Origin: Nocardia africana NBRC 100379
GTDB lineage: Bacteria > Actinomycetota > Actinomycetes > Mycobacteriales > Mycobacteriaceae
DNA length: 64,000 bases
NCBI RefSeq assembly: GCF_001612635.1
Contig: NZ_BDAV01000001.1
Coordinates: 224,227 to 288,226, forward strand
Reading direction: 5' to 3'
Shown here: in pieces, positions 10,743 to 18,874 of the stretch
How positions within the stretch are numbered: position 1 is the first letter of the stretch
How the letters are laid out: the number at the start of each line of letters is the position of its first letter
Notes under the pieces: generated by a model
What the model was told of the DNA's origin: nothing
Database searches by the model: none
The model's input: only the letters and a program-made list of their open reading frames with translations
Translations under genes and position numbers: made by a program

Positions 10743-11884
10743 CACACCACCCCTGCCTGTCCGGTATAGCCTCGCACGACACGGCCACGCGGGGAACACA
10801 CGATCTCGTAATGGATGGTGTTCATCAGTTCCGCCCACCGCTGTGCGTGCGGATCGCCCGGGGCCCCGCCGAACAGCACCGCGCTGTCGCCCTCCTGCAC
10901 GCCCTGCCGGTTCTCGCCGAGGTCCACGACGAGCTGATCCATGCATACCCGGCCGATGTTGGGATACTGCGCATCCCCGATCCGCACCTCGATCCGGCCG
11001 CCGAGCCCGCGCGGCACGCCGTCGGCGTAACCGGCCGGAATCAGCGCCACCGTGGTGTCGTGCGGCGCGATCCACTCGTGCCCGTAGGACACGCCTTCGC
11101 CCTGCGCCACTCGCTTGACCAGGGCGACCCGCGCCCGGAAGGTCATGGCCGGGCGCAGGCCGAAGTCGGAGATCTCCGGAATCGGGCTGAGGCCGTAGAC
11201 GGCGATACCGGGCCGCACCATGTCGAACGCCAGATCGGGCCGGGTGAGGGTCGCCGCGGAGTTGGCCAGGTGCACCAGCTCGGGCTGCAGCCCGTAATCC
11301 TTGGCAAGGGCGATCGCCTCGACGAATCTGTCCCGCTGCACGTCGATGACCGGGTGCTGCGGCTGATCGGCATGAGCGAGATGGGAGAACATCGCCCGCA
11401 GATGCACCACTCGCTCGGCGACCAGTTCCTGCAGCAGACGCAGCACGTGCGGGTATTCCGTGGATGAGACGCCGTTGCGGTTCAGGCCGGTATCGAGCTT
11501 CAGCGTGACGGTCGCGGTCGTTCCGCTCGCGCGCGCCGCGCGCTCCACCGCCCGCAACTGGGCGGTCGAGGAGACTCCGATCTCGATATCGGCGGCGATC
11601 GCGGCGGCGTAATCGGCGTCCGAGGTGTTGAGCCAGCTGAGGATGGGCGCGGTGATACCGGCCGCGCGCAACTCCAGCGCCTCGGGAATGGTGGTCACGC
11701 CCAGTTCGGCCGCCCCCGCCGCCAATGCCGCCCGGCCGGCCTGCACCGCGCCGTGGTTGTAGGCGTCGGCCTTCACCACCACCATCACCGCGGCATCGCC
11801 CGCGTGTTCGCGCAGTATCCGCACGTTGTGTGCGATGGCATCCAGATCGACGACGGTCTCCACCTGCGGATCAGCGCTACTCAC
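10742..11884 (-). CDS. alr: Alanine racemase
   Basis: PLP enzyme making D-alanine for peptidoglycan. The PLP-lysine motif is VVKADAYNHGA, the second catalytic Tyr lies in VSYGHEW, and CMDQLVVDLG is near the C-terminus. I chose the GTG at 11884 (V-S-S-A-D-P-Q), which has AGGA upstream and gives 380 residues, the usual length. An in-frame ATG at 11977 would add 31 basic residues with no family counterpart and lies in the divergent promoter region. First gene of the operon running to tsaD. Confidence 0.94.
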   Translation of the reverse strand: MSSADPQVETVVDLDAIAHNVRILREHAGDAAVMVVVKADAYNHGAVQAGRAALAAGAAELGVTTIPEALELRAAGITAPILSWLNTSDADYAAAIAADIEIGVSSTAQLRAVERAARASGTTATVTLKLDTGLNRNGVSSTEYPHVLRLLQELVAERVVHLRAMFSHLAHADQPQHPVIDVQRDRFVEAIALAKDYGLQPELVHLANSAATLTRPDLAFDMVRPGIAVYGLSPIPEISDFGLRPAMTFRARVALVKRVAQGEGVSYGHEWIAPHDTTVALIPAGYADGVPRGLGGRIEVRIGDAQYPNIGRVCMDQLVVDLGENRQGVQEGDSAVLFGGAPGDPHAQRWAELMNTIHYEIVCSPRGRVVRGYTGQAGVV

Positions 11885-12045
11885 GGCTACCGATCCTGCC
11901 ACGCGGCGCGCCGCGCCCGTCCGGCGCGCCCGGGTGATATCGGATCGGGCCCAAATCACCCCTTGCTTGGAGTGCACTCCAGCTCATTAGCGTGGTTCAC
12001 GCGGGCATACGCCGCCCGCCACCACCCATCCACCAGAGGGGTTTC

Positions 12046-12864
12046 ATGAGCAAGGTTTGGTTCATCACCGGCGTCTCCCGCGGATTCGGACGCGAATGGG
12101 CTCTGGCAGCCCTCGAGCGCGGCGACCGGGTCGCCGGAACCGCGCGCAAGCTGGAGACACTCGACGACATCGTCGCCGCCTACCCCGACACCTTCCTGCC
12201 GCTGCAGCTGGACGTCACCGACCGCGCGGGCGACTTCGCCGCGGTCGCCGAGGCCGCCCAGCGGTTCGGCCGCCTGGACGTCGTGGTCAACAACGCCGGC
12301 TACGGCCACTTCGGCATGATCGAAGAACTCACCGAGGACGAGGTCCGCGCCCAGCTCGAGACCAACGTCTTCGGGGCACTGTGGGTCACCCAGGCGGCGC
12401 TGCCGATTCTGCGCGCGCAGGGCAGCGGCCACATCATCCAGGTGTCGAGCATCGGCGGGATCAGCGCCTTCCCCAATCTCGGCGCCTATCACGCGTCGAA
12501 GTGGGCGCTCGAGGGGTTCTCGCAGTCGCTGGCGCAGGAGGTCGCCGGTTTCGGCATTCACGTCACCTTGATCGAGCCGGGCGGGTTCAGCACCGATTGG
12601 GCCGGCCCGTCGTCGGTGCACAGCGCGGAGAACCCCGCATACGACGAGGTGCGCGCGGCGCGCAGTCGGACCCGGTCGGCCCAGCAACCCGGTGAGCCGA
12701 CGGCCACACGGGCGGCGATCCTGGCGGTGGTCGACGCCGACAAGCCGCCCTTGCGCCTGTTCCTCGGTGCCGCGCCGCTGCAGATCGCGACCGCCGATTA
12801 CGAGTCGCGACTGTCGACGTGGCGCGAATGGGAGTCGGTAACGCTCGCGGCCCAAGGGGATTGA
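12046..12864 (+). CDS. Short-chain dehydrogenase/reductase (classical SDR)
   Basis: 272-residue classical SDR. Cofactor motif ITGVSRGFG (T-G-x-x-x-G-x-G), NNAGYG, catalytic Ser in QVSSIGG and YHASK (Tyr-x-x-x-Lys). An Arg just after the glycine motif hints at NADP(H), which is inference. The ATG at 12046 follows AGAGGGG. Divergent from alr and convergent with nnr. Substrate unknown. Confidence 0.92.
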   Translation: MSKVWFITGVSRGFGREWALAALERGDRVAGTARKLETLDDIVAAYPDTFLPLQLDVTDRAGDFAAVAEAAQRFGRLDVVVNNAGYGHFGMIEELTEDEVRAQLETNVFGALWVTQAALPILRAQGSGHIIQVSSIGGISAFPNLGAYHASKWALEGFSQSLAQEVAGFGIHVTLIEPGGFSTDWAGPSSVHSAENPAYDEVRAARSRTRSAQQPGEPTATRAAILAVVDADKPPLRLFLGAAPLQIATADYESRLSTWREWESVTLAAQGD

Positions 12865-12922
12865 CCGGGTGAGAACCGGCAGGACCCGAGCCGCCGGCGC
12901 TTCGGTCTCCGCGCCCCGGCGC

Positions 12923-14452
12923 CTACCGTCTTTCGGCGTCGAGCTCGCGTGGCAGGAACGGATCGGCCCGCAGTACGTCCGCGGTTTCGGCGAGACTACG
13001 CAGGGTTCGTACCGCCGCTCGTAGCCGGTGCAGGAGCGGGGTGGCCGAAATAGGCGCTCCCGCATCCACCTTCGCGTGGGCGGCGAGGTTGGCGGCGAGG
13101 GCGTGAACGCGCGCGGCGGCCGCCGCCGCCCACCCCGGGTCCCGTCCCGCCGCCAGCAGGGCGCCGATCACTCCGGACAGCACGTCCCCGGCGCCGGCGG
13201 TGGCCGCCCAGGAGCCGCCCGCCTCGTTGACGAGCGTCGGCTCGCCGGGGGTGGCAACCAGCGTGGACCGTCCCTTCAACAGGACCGTCACCTGCCATTT
13301 CTCGGCGAGTTCGCGGACCGCCGCCACCCGGTCAGCTCCGACTTCACGGCCGGTGAGACGCGCGAATTCGCCTGCGTGCGGGGTCAATACGGTCGGCGCG
13401 CCGCGACCGGTCACCAGTTCCGGGGTGGCGGCCAGCAGGGTCAATCCGTCGGCGTCGACCACCACGGGCAGATCGGTGGCCAGGATTTCCGCCAGGCGCT
13501 CGCGCGCGGCGTCGTCGGTGCCCGCCCCCGGCCCGAACACCCAGGACTGCACCCGCCCGGTGCCGGAAATACTATCGGCGGCAATGACTTCCGGGAATTG
13601 CGCGAGAACCTGGGCGGCCGCGGTTCCGGCGTAGCGCACCATGCCGGAGGTGGCGGCCACCGCGGCGCCGGTGCACAACACCGCGGCACCGGGATAGGTG
13701 TCGCTGCCGGCGTGGATGCCGGTCACACCCTGCGTGTATTTGTCGTCGTGCGGTCCGGGCACCGGCCAGTCACGACCGATCGAGCCCGGCTCCAGCGCGG
13801 CCAGTCGTGGTTCGGGCAGCCGTAAACCGATGGGGATCAGCTGAATTCGCCCACACCACGGCGCGGCGAGAGCGTGCACCGGTTTGTACGAGCCGAAGGT
13901 CACCGTCACCGCGGCCCGCACCGCCGGGCCGTCCACCGCACCGGTATTCGGATCGACCCCGCTCGGCAGGTCGGCGGCGACGATCGGCGCCTCGACCGCC
14001 GCCACCAGTTCGGCGGCCCGCGGTCGCAACGCACCCCGGCCCGAGATTCCGACGATGCCGTCGACCACCAGGTCCGGCGCGCCCAGCAATTCGGCGGCCG
14101 ATCCGGCGCCGGCCTCACGAATTCGCCCGCCCGCCCGGCGCAGCGCCGCGAGTCCTTCCGCATGCGCTCGCTCGGGCGACAACAGCACGGCCGTCACCGC
14201 CACCCCGCGCCGGCGCAGCGCGGCGCCCGCCCAGAGCGCATCACCGCCGTTGTCCCCCGACCCGACGAGCAGAGTCACGGACCGCCCGGTGACCCCTCCC
14301 GTTCGTTCCCGCAGTTCGGCCGCAACCACATTCGCCAATCCGTATGCGGCGCGGCGCATCGGCACCCCCGCGGCGACCCGCTCGAACAGGTCGGCTTCGG
14401 CCGCTCGCACCTCGTCGACGGTGAAGTATCCTCGCAGGGCCGGTGCCATCAT
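12923..14452 (-). CDS. nnr: Bifunctional NAD(P)HX epimerase/dehydratase
   Basis: 509-residue metabolite-repair enzyme that restores NAD(P)H from its hydrated form. The N-terminal epimerase half has VGSGDNGGDALWAG. The C-terminal ADP-dependent dehydratase half has LTPHAGEFARLTG and AGAGDVLSGVIGALL. Two consecutive ATGs (14452, 14449) follow GGAGG; the second has the better spacing, but they differ by one residue. Its position between alr and glmS matches M. tuberculosis Rv3433c. Confidence 0.95.
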   Translation of the reverse strand: MMAPALRGYFTVDEVRAAEADLFERVAAGVPMRRAAYGLANVVAAELRERTGGVTGRSVTLLVGSGDNGGDALWAGAALRRRGVAVTAVLLSPERAHAEGLAALRRAGGRIREAGAGSAAELLGAPDLVVDGIVGISGRGALRPRAAELVAAVEAPIVAADLPSGVDPNTGAVDGPAVRAAVTVTFGSYKPVHALAAPWCGRIQLIPIGLRLPEPRLAALEPGSIGRDWPVPGPHDDKYTQGVTGIHAGSDTYPGAAVLCTGAAVAATSGMVRYAGTAAAQVLAQFPEVIAADSISGTGRVQSWVFGPGAGTDDAARERLAEILATDLPVVVDADGLTLLAATPELVTGRGAPTVLTPHAGEFARLTGREVGADRVAAVRELAEKWQVTVLLKGRSTLVATPGEPTLVNEAGGSWAATAGAGDVLSGVIGALLAAGRDPGWAAAAAARVHALAANLAAHAKVDAGAPISATPLLHRLRAAVRTLRSLAETADVLRADPFLPRELDAERR

Positions 14453-14603
14453 TCGCCTCCTCGTCGGGATCGCGCTCGAATCGACAACCTCCAGCAGAGT
14501 ACGCCCGGAGCCTCCGGTTCCCGCATGCCCGCGGCCTTGTCGCCGCCGGAACCGCGCGCGGGTGCGGCGAACCGGACGCAACCGTCGGACTAGGCTCGTA
14601 CCC

Positions 14604-15038
14604 ATGGCACACAGCACCGTACGCACCCGCGCAGCGCGTCTCCTCCCGACCGCCGGAGCGCTGGTGGCCGCCGTGCTGATCGCCGGATGCGGTTCGAACA
14701 CAACGACTTCCACGCCGCCGACCACGACCGCGGCGGCCACTTCGCCGGGCACCGCGGCAGCCTCGCCGACCTCCCCCCAACCGGCCTCGGTCACCGTGCA
14801 CGTCGAGGATATGAAGTTCTCCCCCGATACCGTGACCGTGCAGGCCGGCGACACCGTGACCTGGAAGTTCTCCGACAAGGTGCCGCATGCCGTGCAGGGC
14901 ATCGGCGATGCGGCGATGGGCATCAACAGCCCGATCTTCACCGGCGGCGAGTGGAGCCACACCTTCGCCGTCCCCGGCGTCTACCGCTACCTGTGCCCGC
15001 TGCATCCCGAAATGCGCGGCACCGTCACGGTGCGGTAG
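14604..15038 (+). CDS. Cupredoxin-domain lipoprotein
   Basis: 144-residue exported lipoprotein with lipobox L-I-A-G-C near residue 29 and a Thr/Pro/Ala linker. A C-terminal cupredoxin domain follows (about residues 60-144) with the type-1 copper ligands visible: His in KVPHAVQG, then Cys, His and Met in YLCPLHPEM. Likely a small electron-transfer or copper-handling protein on the outer face of the membrane. Single gene, convergent with glmS. Confidence 0.88.
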   Translation: MAHSTVRTRAARLLPTAGALVAAVLIAGCGSNTTTSTPPTTTAAATSPGTAAASPTSPQPASVTVHVEDMKFSPDTVTVQAGDTVTWKFSDKVPHAVQGIGDAAMGINSPIFTGGEWSHTFAVPGVYRYLCPLHPEMRGTVTVR

Positions 15039-15059
15039 ACGCTACGCCGTCGCCCGCCG

Positions 15060-16928
15060 CTATTCGACGGTGACCGACTTCGCGAGGTTGCGTGGCTTGT
15101 CGATGTCGTAGCCGCGGGTCTGCGCCACCTCGGCGGCGAAGATCTGCAGCGGCACGGTCGACAGCAGCGGCTGGAAGAGGGTCGGGGCTGCCGGGATCTC
15201 GATCAGATGGTCGGCGAACGGGCGGACCGTATCGTCGCCCTCCTCCGCGATCACGATGGTGCGGGCGCCGCGGGCCTGGATCTCGCGGATATTGCTGAGC
15301 AGCTTCGAATGCAGCACCGCGCGTCCCTTCGGGGAGGGCATCACCACGATCACCGGCAGGCCCTCCTCGATCAGCGCGATCGGGCCGTGCTTGAGCTCAC
15401 CGGCGGCGAAACCCTCGGCGTGCATGTAGGCCAGCTCTTTGAGTTTGAGCGCACCCTCCAGAGCGACCGGGTAGCCGACGTGGCGGCCGAGGAACAGCAC
15501 CGTCGACTGATGCGCGAACCGGCGGGCGATCTCGCGCACCTGCGGCGCGGTCTCGAGCACCCGCTCCACCAGCTTCGGCATGGCCTCCAGCTCGCCGAAT
15601 TCGCGGGCCACCTCGTCCGGGTACTTGGTGCCGCGCGCCTGCGCGAGGGCAAGGCCGACAAGGTAATTCGCGGTGATCTGAGCGAGGAAGGCCTTGGTGG
15701 AGGCGACCCCGATCTCCGGGCCGGTGCGGGTGTAGACCACGGCATCGGATTCGCGCGGAATCTGAGCGCCGTTGGTGTTGCAGATCGCGAGCACGCGCGC
15801 CTTCTGCTCCTTGGCGTGCCGCACCGCCTCCAGCGTGTCGGCGGTCTCACCGGACTGCGAGATCGCGACCACCAGCGTGGACCGGTCGAGGACCGGGTCG
15901 CGGTAGCGGAATTCGCTGGCCAGCTCGACCTCGACCGGAACCCGGGTCCAATGTTCGATCGCGTACTTGGCCAGGAGGCCGGCGTGATACGAACTGCCGC
16001 AGGCCACCACGAACACCTTGTCGAATTCGCGGAGTTCCTGGTCGGCGAGGCGCTGCTCGTCCAGCACGATGCGGCCGTTGTCGAAATGGCCCATCAGCGT
16101 CTCGGCCACCCCGGCGGGCTGCTCCTCGATCTCCTTGAGCATGAAGTAGTCGTGGCCGCCCTTCTCGGCGGCGGCCAGATCCCAGTCGATGGTGAACGGC
16201 CGGGTCGGCACACCCTCGGTGTTGCCGGCGAAATCGGTGACCACGTAGCTGTCCGCGGTGATCACGACGGCTTGGTCCTGACCGAGCTCGACCGCTTCGC
16301 GAGTGTGCTCGATGAACGCCGTCACATCCGAGGCGATGAACATCTCCCCCTTGCCCACACCGACCACCAGCGGTGTCGAGCGACGCGCGGCCACGATCGT
16401 GCCCGGATGGTCGGCATGCGTGAAGACCAGGGTGAACGCGCCCTCGAGCCGTCGGAGGACCGCCAGTGCGCTGCCGACGAAATCACCGGCCGTGGGTCCG
16501 GCCGCATAGGCCTGGGCGACCAGGTGCACGGCGACCTCGGTGTCGGTATCGCTGCGCAGTTCGACCCCGGACTCCTCGAGCTCGCGCCGCAGCGGGGCGA
16601 AGTTCTCGATGATGCCGTTGTGCACGACCGCGATCCGGCCCGCGAGGTCGCGGTGCGGGTGCGCGTTACGGTCGGTGGGCGCGCCGTGCGTGGCCCACCG
16701 GGTATGCCCCATACCGGTCGTACCGGCGAACGCGGCGGTTCCGGCCTCGGCCAGCTCGGCCTCCAGATTGGCCAGCCGACCGGCCTTGCGCTCCACCGCG
16801 AGACTGCCCGCGCCGTCCAGGATCGCCACGCCCGCGGAGTCGTAGCCCCGGTACTCCATGCGGCGCAGTGCGTCCACGACGACGCCGAGCGCGTCCCGGT
16901 ACCCGACGTAGCCAACGATTCCGCACAT
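15060..16928 (-). CDS. glmS: Glutamine-fructose-6-phosphate aminotransferase
   Basis: 622-residue enzyme making glucosamine-6-phosphate for the cell wall. The N-terminal glutaminase domain starts MCGIVGYVGYRDA with the nucleophile Cys after Met1. Two SIS isomerase domains follow (ACGSSYHAG, ISQSGETADT), and the C-terminus DIDKPRNLAKSVTVE is diagnostic. Monocistronic here. GlmS and GlmM, 18 kb away, act in the same pathway. Confidence 0.98.
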   Translation of the reverse strand: MCGIVGYVGYRDALGVVVDALRRMEYRGYDSAGVAILDGAGSLAVERKAGRLANLEAELAEAGTAAFAGTTGMGHTRWATHGAPTDRNAHPHRDLAGRIAVVHNGIIENFAPLRRELEESGVELRSDTDTEVAVHLVAQAYAAGPTAGDFVGSALAVLRRLEGAFTLVFTHADHPGTIVAARRSTPLVVGVGKGEMFIASDVTAFIEHTREAVELGQDQAVVITADSYVVTDFAGNTEGVPTRPFTIDWDLAAAEKGGHDYFMLKEIEEQPAGVAETLMGHFDNGRIVLDEQRLADQELREFDKVFVVACGSSYHAGLLAKYAIEHWTRVPVEVELASEFRYRDPVLDRSTLVVAISQSGETADTLEAVRHAKEQKARVLAICNTNGAQIPRESDAVVYTRTGPEIGVASTKAFLAQITANYLVGLALAQARGTKYPDEVAREFGELEAMPKLVERVLETAPQVREIARRFAHQSTVLFLGRHVGYPVALEGALKLKELAYMHAEGFAAGELKHGPIALIEEGLPVIVVMPSPKGRAVLHSKLLSNIREIQARGARTIVIAEEGDDTVRPFADHLIEIPAAPTLFQPLLSTVPLQIFAAEVAQTRGYDIDKPRNLAKSVTVE

Positions 16929-17058
16929 GGTGTCCCAGCCTACTTGGGCCGCGTGGACACGCGAATCGGCCCGCTATCGACGCAGGTGACGGCATGTCCG
17001 GGCCGCTCCGCTCGCGACAGTGCCGCATTCCGGGCGGCGCTCGGTAGAGTTCACCCCC

Positions 17059-17925
17059 GTGTCGGTGTCTGTGAAATCGCTTCTGAGCATTCTGACCAGC
17101 CCCGGTCCGCACCGGGTGATGCGAGGCAACCTCGGCATCGCCGGGCAGCCCGGCGTGGTCTACACCCCCGAAGAGGGCCACAACCTGCCCGCGGTCGCCT
17201 TCGGACACGGTTGGCTCGCCGGCGCCGGCAACTATCGCCGACTGCTCGAGCACCTCGCGTCCTGGGGTTTCGTCGCCGCCGCACCCGACACCGAACGCGG
17301 CCCGCTCCCCTCGCACCTGAACCTGGCCACCGACCTGCTCACCACCCTCGACATCTGCGCGGGCGTGCGGCTGGGCAGCGGCAAGATCAGCGTGCATCCG
17401 GACAAGCTCGCCCTGGCGGGGCACGGGATGGGCGCGGGCGCCGCCGTCATCGCCGCCTCGCAACGCAAGGTCGGCGCCGTGGCGGCCCTCTATCCGGCAC
17501 CCACCGCCCCGAGCGCGGAAGCCCTCGCCCCCCGCATCGACACCCCGGCCCTCATCGTCGCCGGCGGTGCCGACATCTCCACCGGCAACTGCACCGCGCA
17601 GCCCCTCGCCACCGCCTGGGGCGGGCCGATGTCACTGCGCACCGTCGACAAGGCCACCCACAACGGCATCGTCGAGGGCCGCCGCGCCCTGGCCGCCCTC
17701 GGCGCCGCCAAGTACGAACCCAAGACCGAACGCATCACCCGCGCCCTCCTGGTCGGCTACCTCAGCTACCAACTCCTGGGCGACAAGAAGTACCAGCCCT
17801 TCGCCGACCCGGAAGCCGACATCCCGCACACCTCCGCAGTCGACCCGGAAGCCACCGAAGAGCCCGAGCCCGAACATGTTTCGCCCCTGCAGCTCGTCCA
17901 GGTAGCCCGCGCACTGCGCAAGTAG
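17059..17925 (+). CDS. Alpha/beta-hydrolase-like protein lacking the usual nucleophile serine
   Basis: 288-residue protein of the dienelactone-hydrolase/PET-hydrolase-like class: VAFGHGWLAGAGNY oxyanion region, then the elbow LALAGHGMGAGAAV. The expected G-x-S-x-G reads G-H-G-M-G, so the nucleophile Ser is Gly (codon GGG). The later VAGGADIS and ATHNGI occupy the usual acid and His positions. It may be inactive or use different chemistry. The GTG at 17059 is chosen because the upstream ATG (17020) only adds an unrelated leader. The acidic C-terminal tail is Pro/Glu-rich. Confidence 0.75.
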   Translation: MSVSVKSLLSILTSPGPHRVMRGNLGIAGQPGVVYTPEEGHNLPAVAFGHGWLAGAGNYRRLLEHLASWGFVAAAPDTERGPLPSHLNLATDLLTTLDICAGVRLGSGKISVHPDKLALAGHGMGAGAAVIAASQRKVGAVAALYPAPTAPSAEALAPRIDTPALIVAGGADISTGNCTAQPLATAWGGPMSLRTVDKATHNGIVEGRRALAALGAAKYEPKTERITRALLVGYLSYQLLGDKKYQPFADPEADIPHTSAVDPEATEEPEPEHVSPLQLVQVARALRK

Positions 17926-18023
17926 AAGGCCGTCGCCCGGCGCGCACGAGAACGGTGGGAACCGATCCTCGCCGGGCCGCGTCGGATATGTTGACGGCTG
18001 GTTTTCGACGGAGGGGTGGACAG

Positions 18024-18551
18024 ATGGCGGACGCCGAGCAGGAGGCCGCGCGGGCGCGGAACGAGGCGTTGCGACTGGAGGTCGATTCCCTTCTGGCCAC
18101 CTTCGAACAGCAGAAGCGCGAACTCGCCGATGTGCAGGAGCGGTTGGCCGCGACGACAGCCGAGGCCTGGTCCGCGGACAATCTGGTCCGCGTCGTCGCC
18201 AATGTCGCGGGCGTGGTGGTGGAGGTCCATCTGGAACCTGAGGCGTTCAAGCGGTCGACCCCGGAGAAACTCGGGAGGTCGATGGCCGAGGCCGCGCAGG
18301 CCGCCGCTCGCCGCGCCGGCGAGTTGTCGCAGCAGGCATTGGCGCCGATCCAGGACGTCGCCGGTGACGTACCCGACCTCTCCGACATCCTTCCGGGCGC
18401 GCCCAGCATCAAGGATCTGATGAACACGCTGCTGCCCGATCCGGCGGCGAGCACACCGGCGCAACCGGACTCGTCGGAGCCCAGGGCGTTCGACGACGAG
18501 GACGAGGACGACTATTACCGCAACCGCGGCTACCTGCGGGGGGAGCGATGA
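18024..18551 (+). CDS. YbaB/EbfC-family protein, EspL-like, of T7SS cassette 1
   Basis: 175-residue protein. A coiled-coil N-terminus (about 1-50) is followed by a YbaB-type beta-sheet segment (VVANVAGVVVEVHLEP) and helices to residue about 110. The tail contains an acidic DDEDEDDYYRNRGYLRG end. YbaB-like proteins such as EspL of ESX-1 occur with T7SS effectors, so an accessory or chaperone role is more likely than nucleoid binding (inference). RBS GGAGGGG precedes the ATG. The stop overlaps the next gene by 4 bp. Confidence 0.8.
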   Translation: MADAEQEAARARNEALRLEVDSLLATFEQQKRELADVQERLAATTAEAWSADNLVRVVANVAGVVVEVHLEPEAFKRSTPEKLGRSMAEAAQAAARRAGELSQQALAPIQDVAGDVPDLSDILPGAPSIKDLMNTLLPDPAASTPAQPDSSEPRAFDDEDEDDYYRNRGYLRGER

Positions 18552-18862
18552 GCACGTTCAAGGTCGATCCGGCCGCCCTGCGGGCGACCGAGCCCCGCTA
18601 CAACGACGTCTCGGACCGGGTGATCACCGCGGTGCAGAACCTGAAGCGGATCGTCGAGGCCGAGGGCGAATGCTGGGGTGACGACGAAATCGGCGGGAAG
18701 TTCGCGAAGGGGTACGTCGACCCGGCCGGTAAGGCCGTCACGACCGGCAGCAACCTCGCCGCGATTCTCAGCAGTATGGCGGGCAATATGCGCTCCGCTG
18801 CCGAAACGCTGCAGGCGCAGGACCAATCCAACGCCGGCGCGATCACCCAGACCCAATTCTGA
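18548..18862 (+). CDS. WXG100-like T7SS partner protein
   Basis: 104-residue helical-hairpin protein; C-W-G-D in the mid-protein turn matches W-x-G. Helices before and after (VSDRVITAVQNLKRIVEAEGE; NLAAILSSMAGNMRSAAETLQ) fit the WXG100 fold. Its ATG overlaps the YbaB-like stop (ATGA), and it ends 12 bp before the large toxin-like gene, the usual order of partner then effector. It probably pairs with that effector for secretion. Confidence 0.82.
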   Translation: MSTFKVDPAALRATEPRYNDVSDRVITAVQNLKRIVEAEGECWGDDEIGGKFAKGYVDPAGKAVTTGSNLAAILSSMAGNMRSAAETLQAQDQSNAGAITQTQF

Positions 18863-18874
18863 TCCGCGCGCCAC

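Noticed and set aside
12558..12743. Minus-strand frame inside the SDR gene
   Set aside because: Typical high-GC shadow frame; no RBS and no recognisable family.
15060..17058. glmS ribozyme upstream of glmS
   Set aside because: The leader is about 130 bp, and glmS ribozymes belong to Firmicutes; no matching core was seen.
15207..18551. Very long plus-strand frame spanning glmS and the YbaB-like gene
   Set aside because: Most of it is antisense to glmS and out of frame with the hydrolase-like gene; only the last 175 codons are real.
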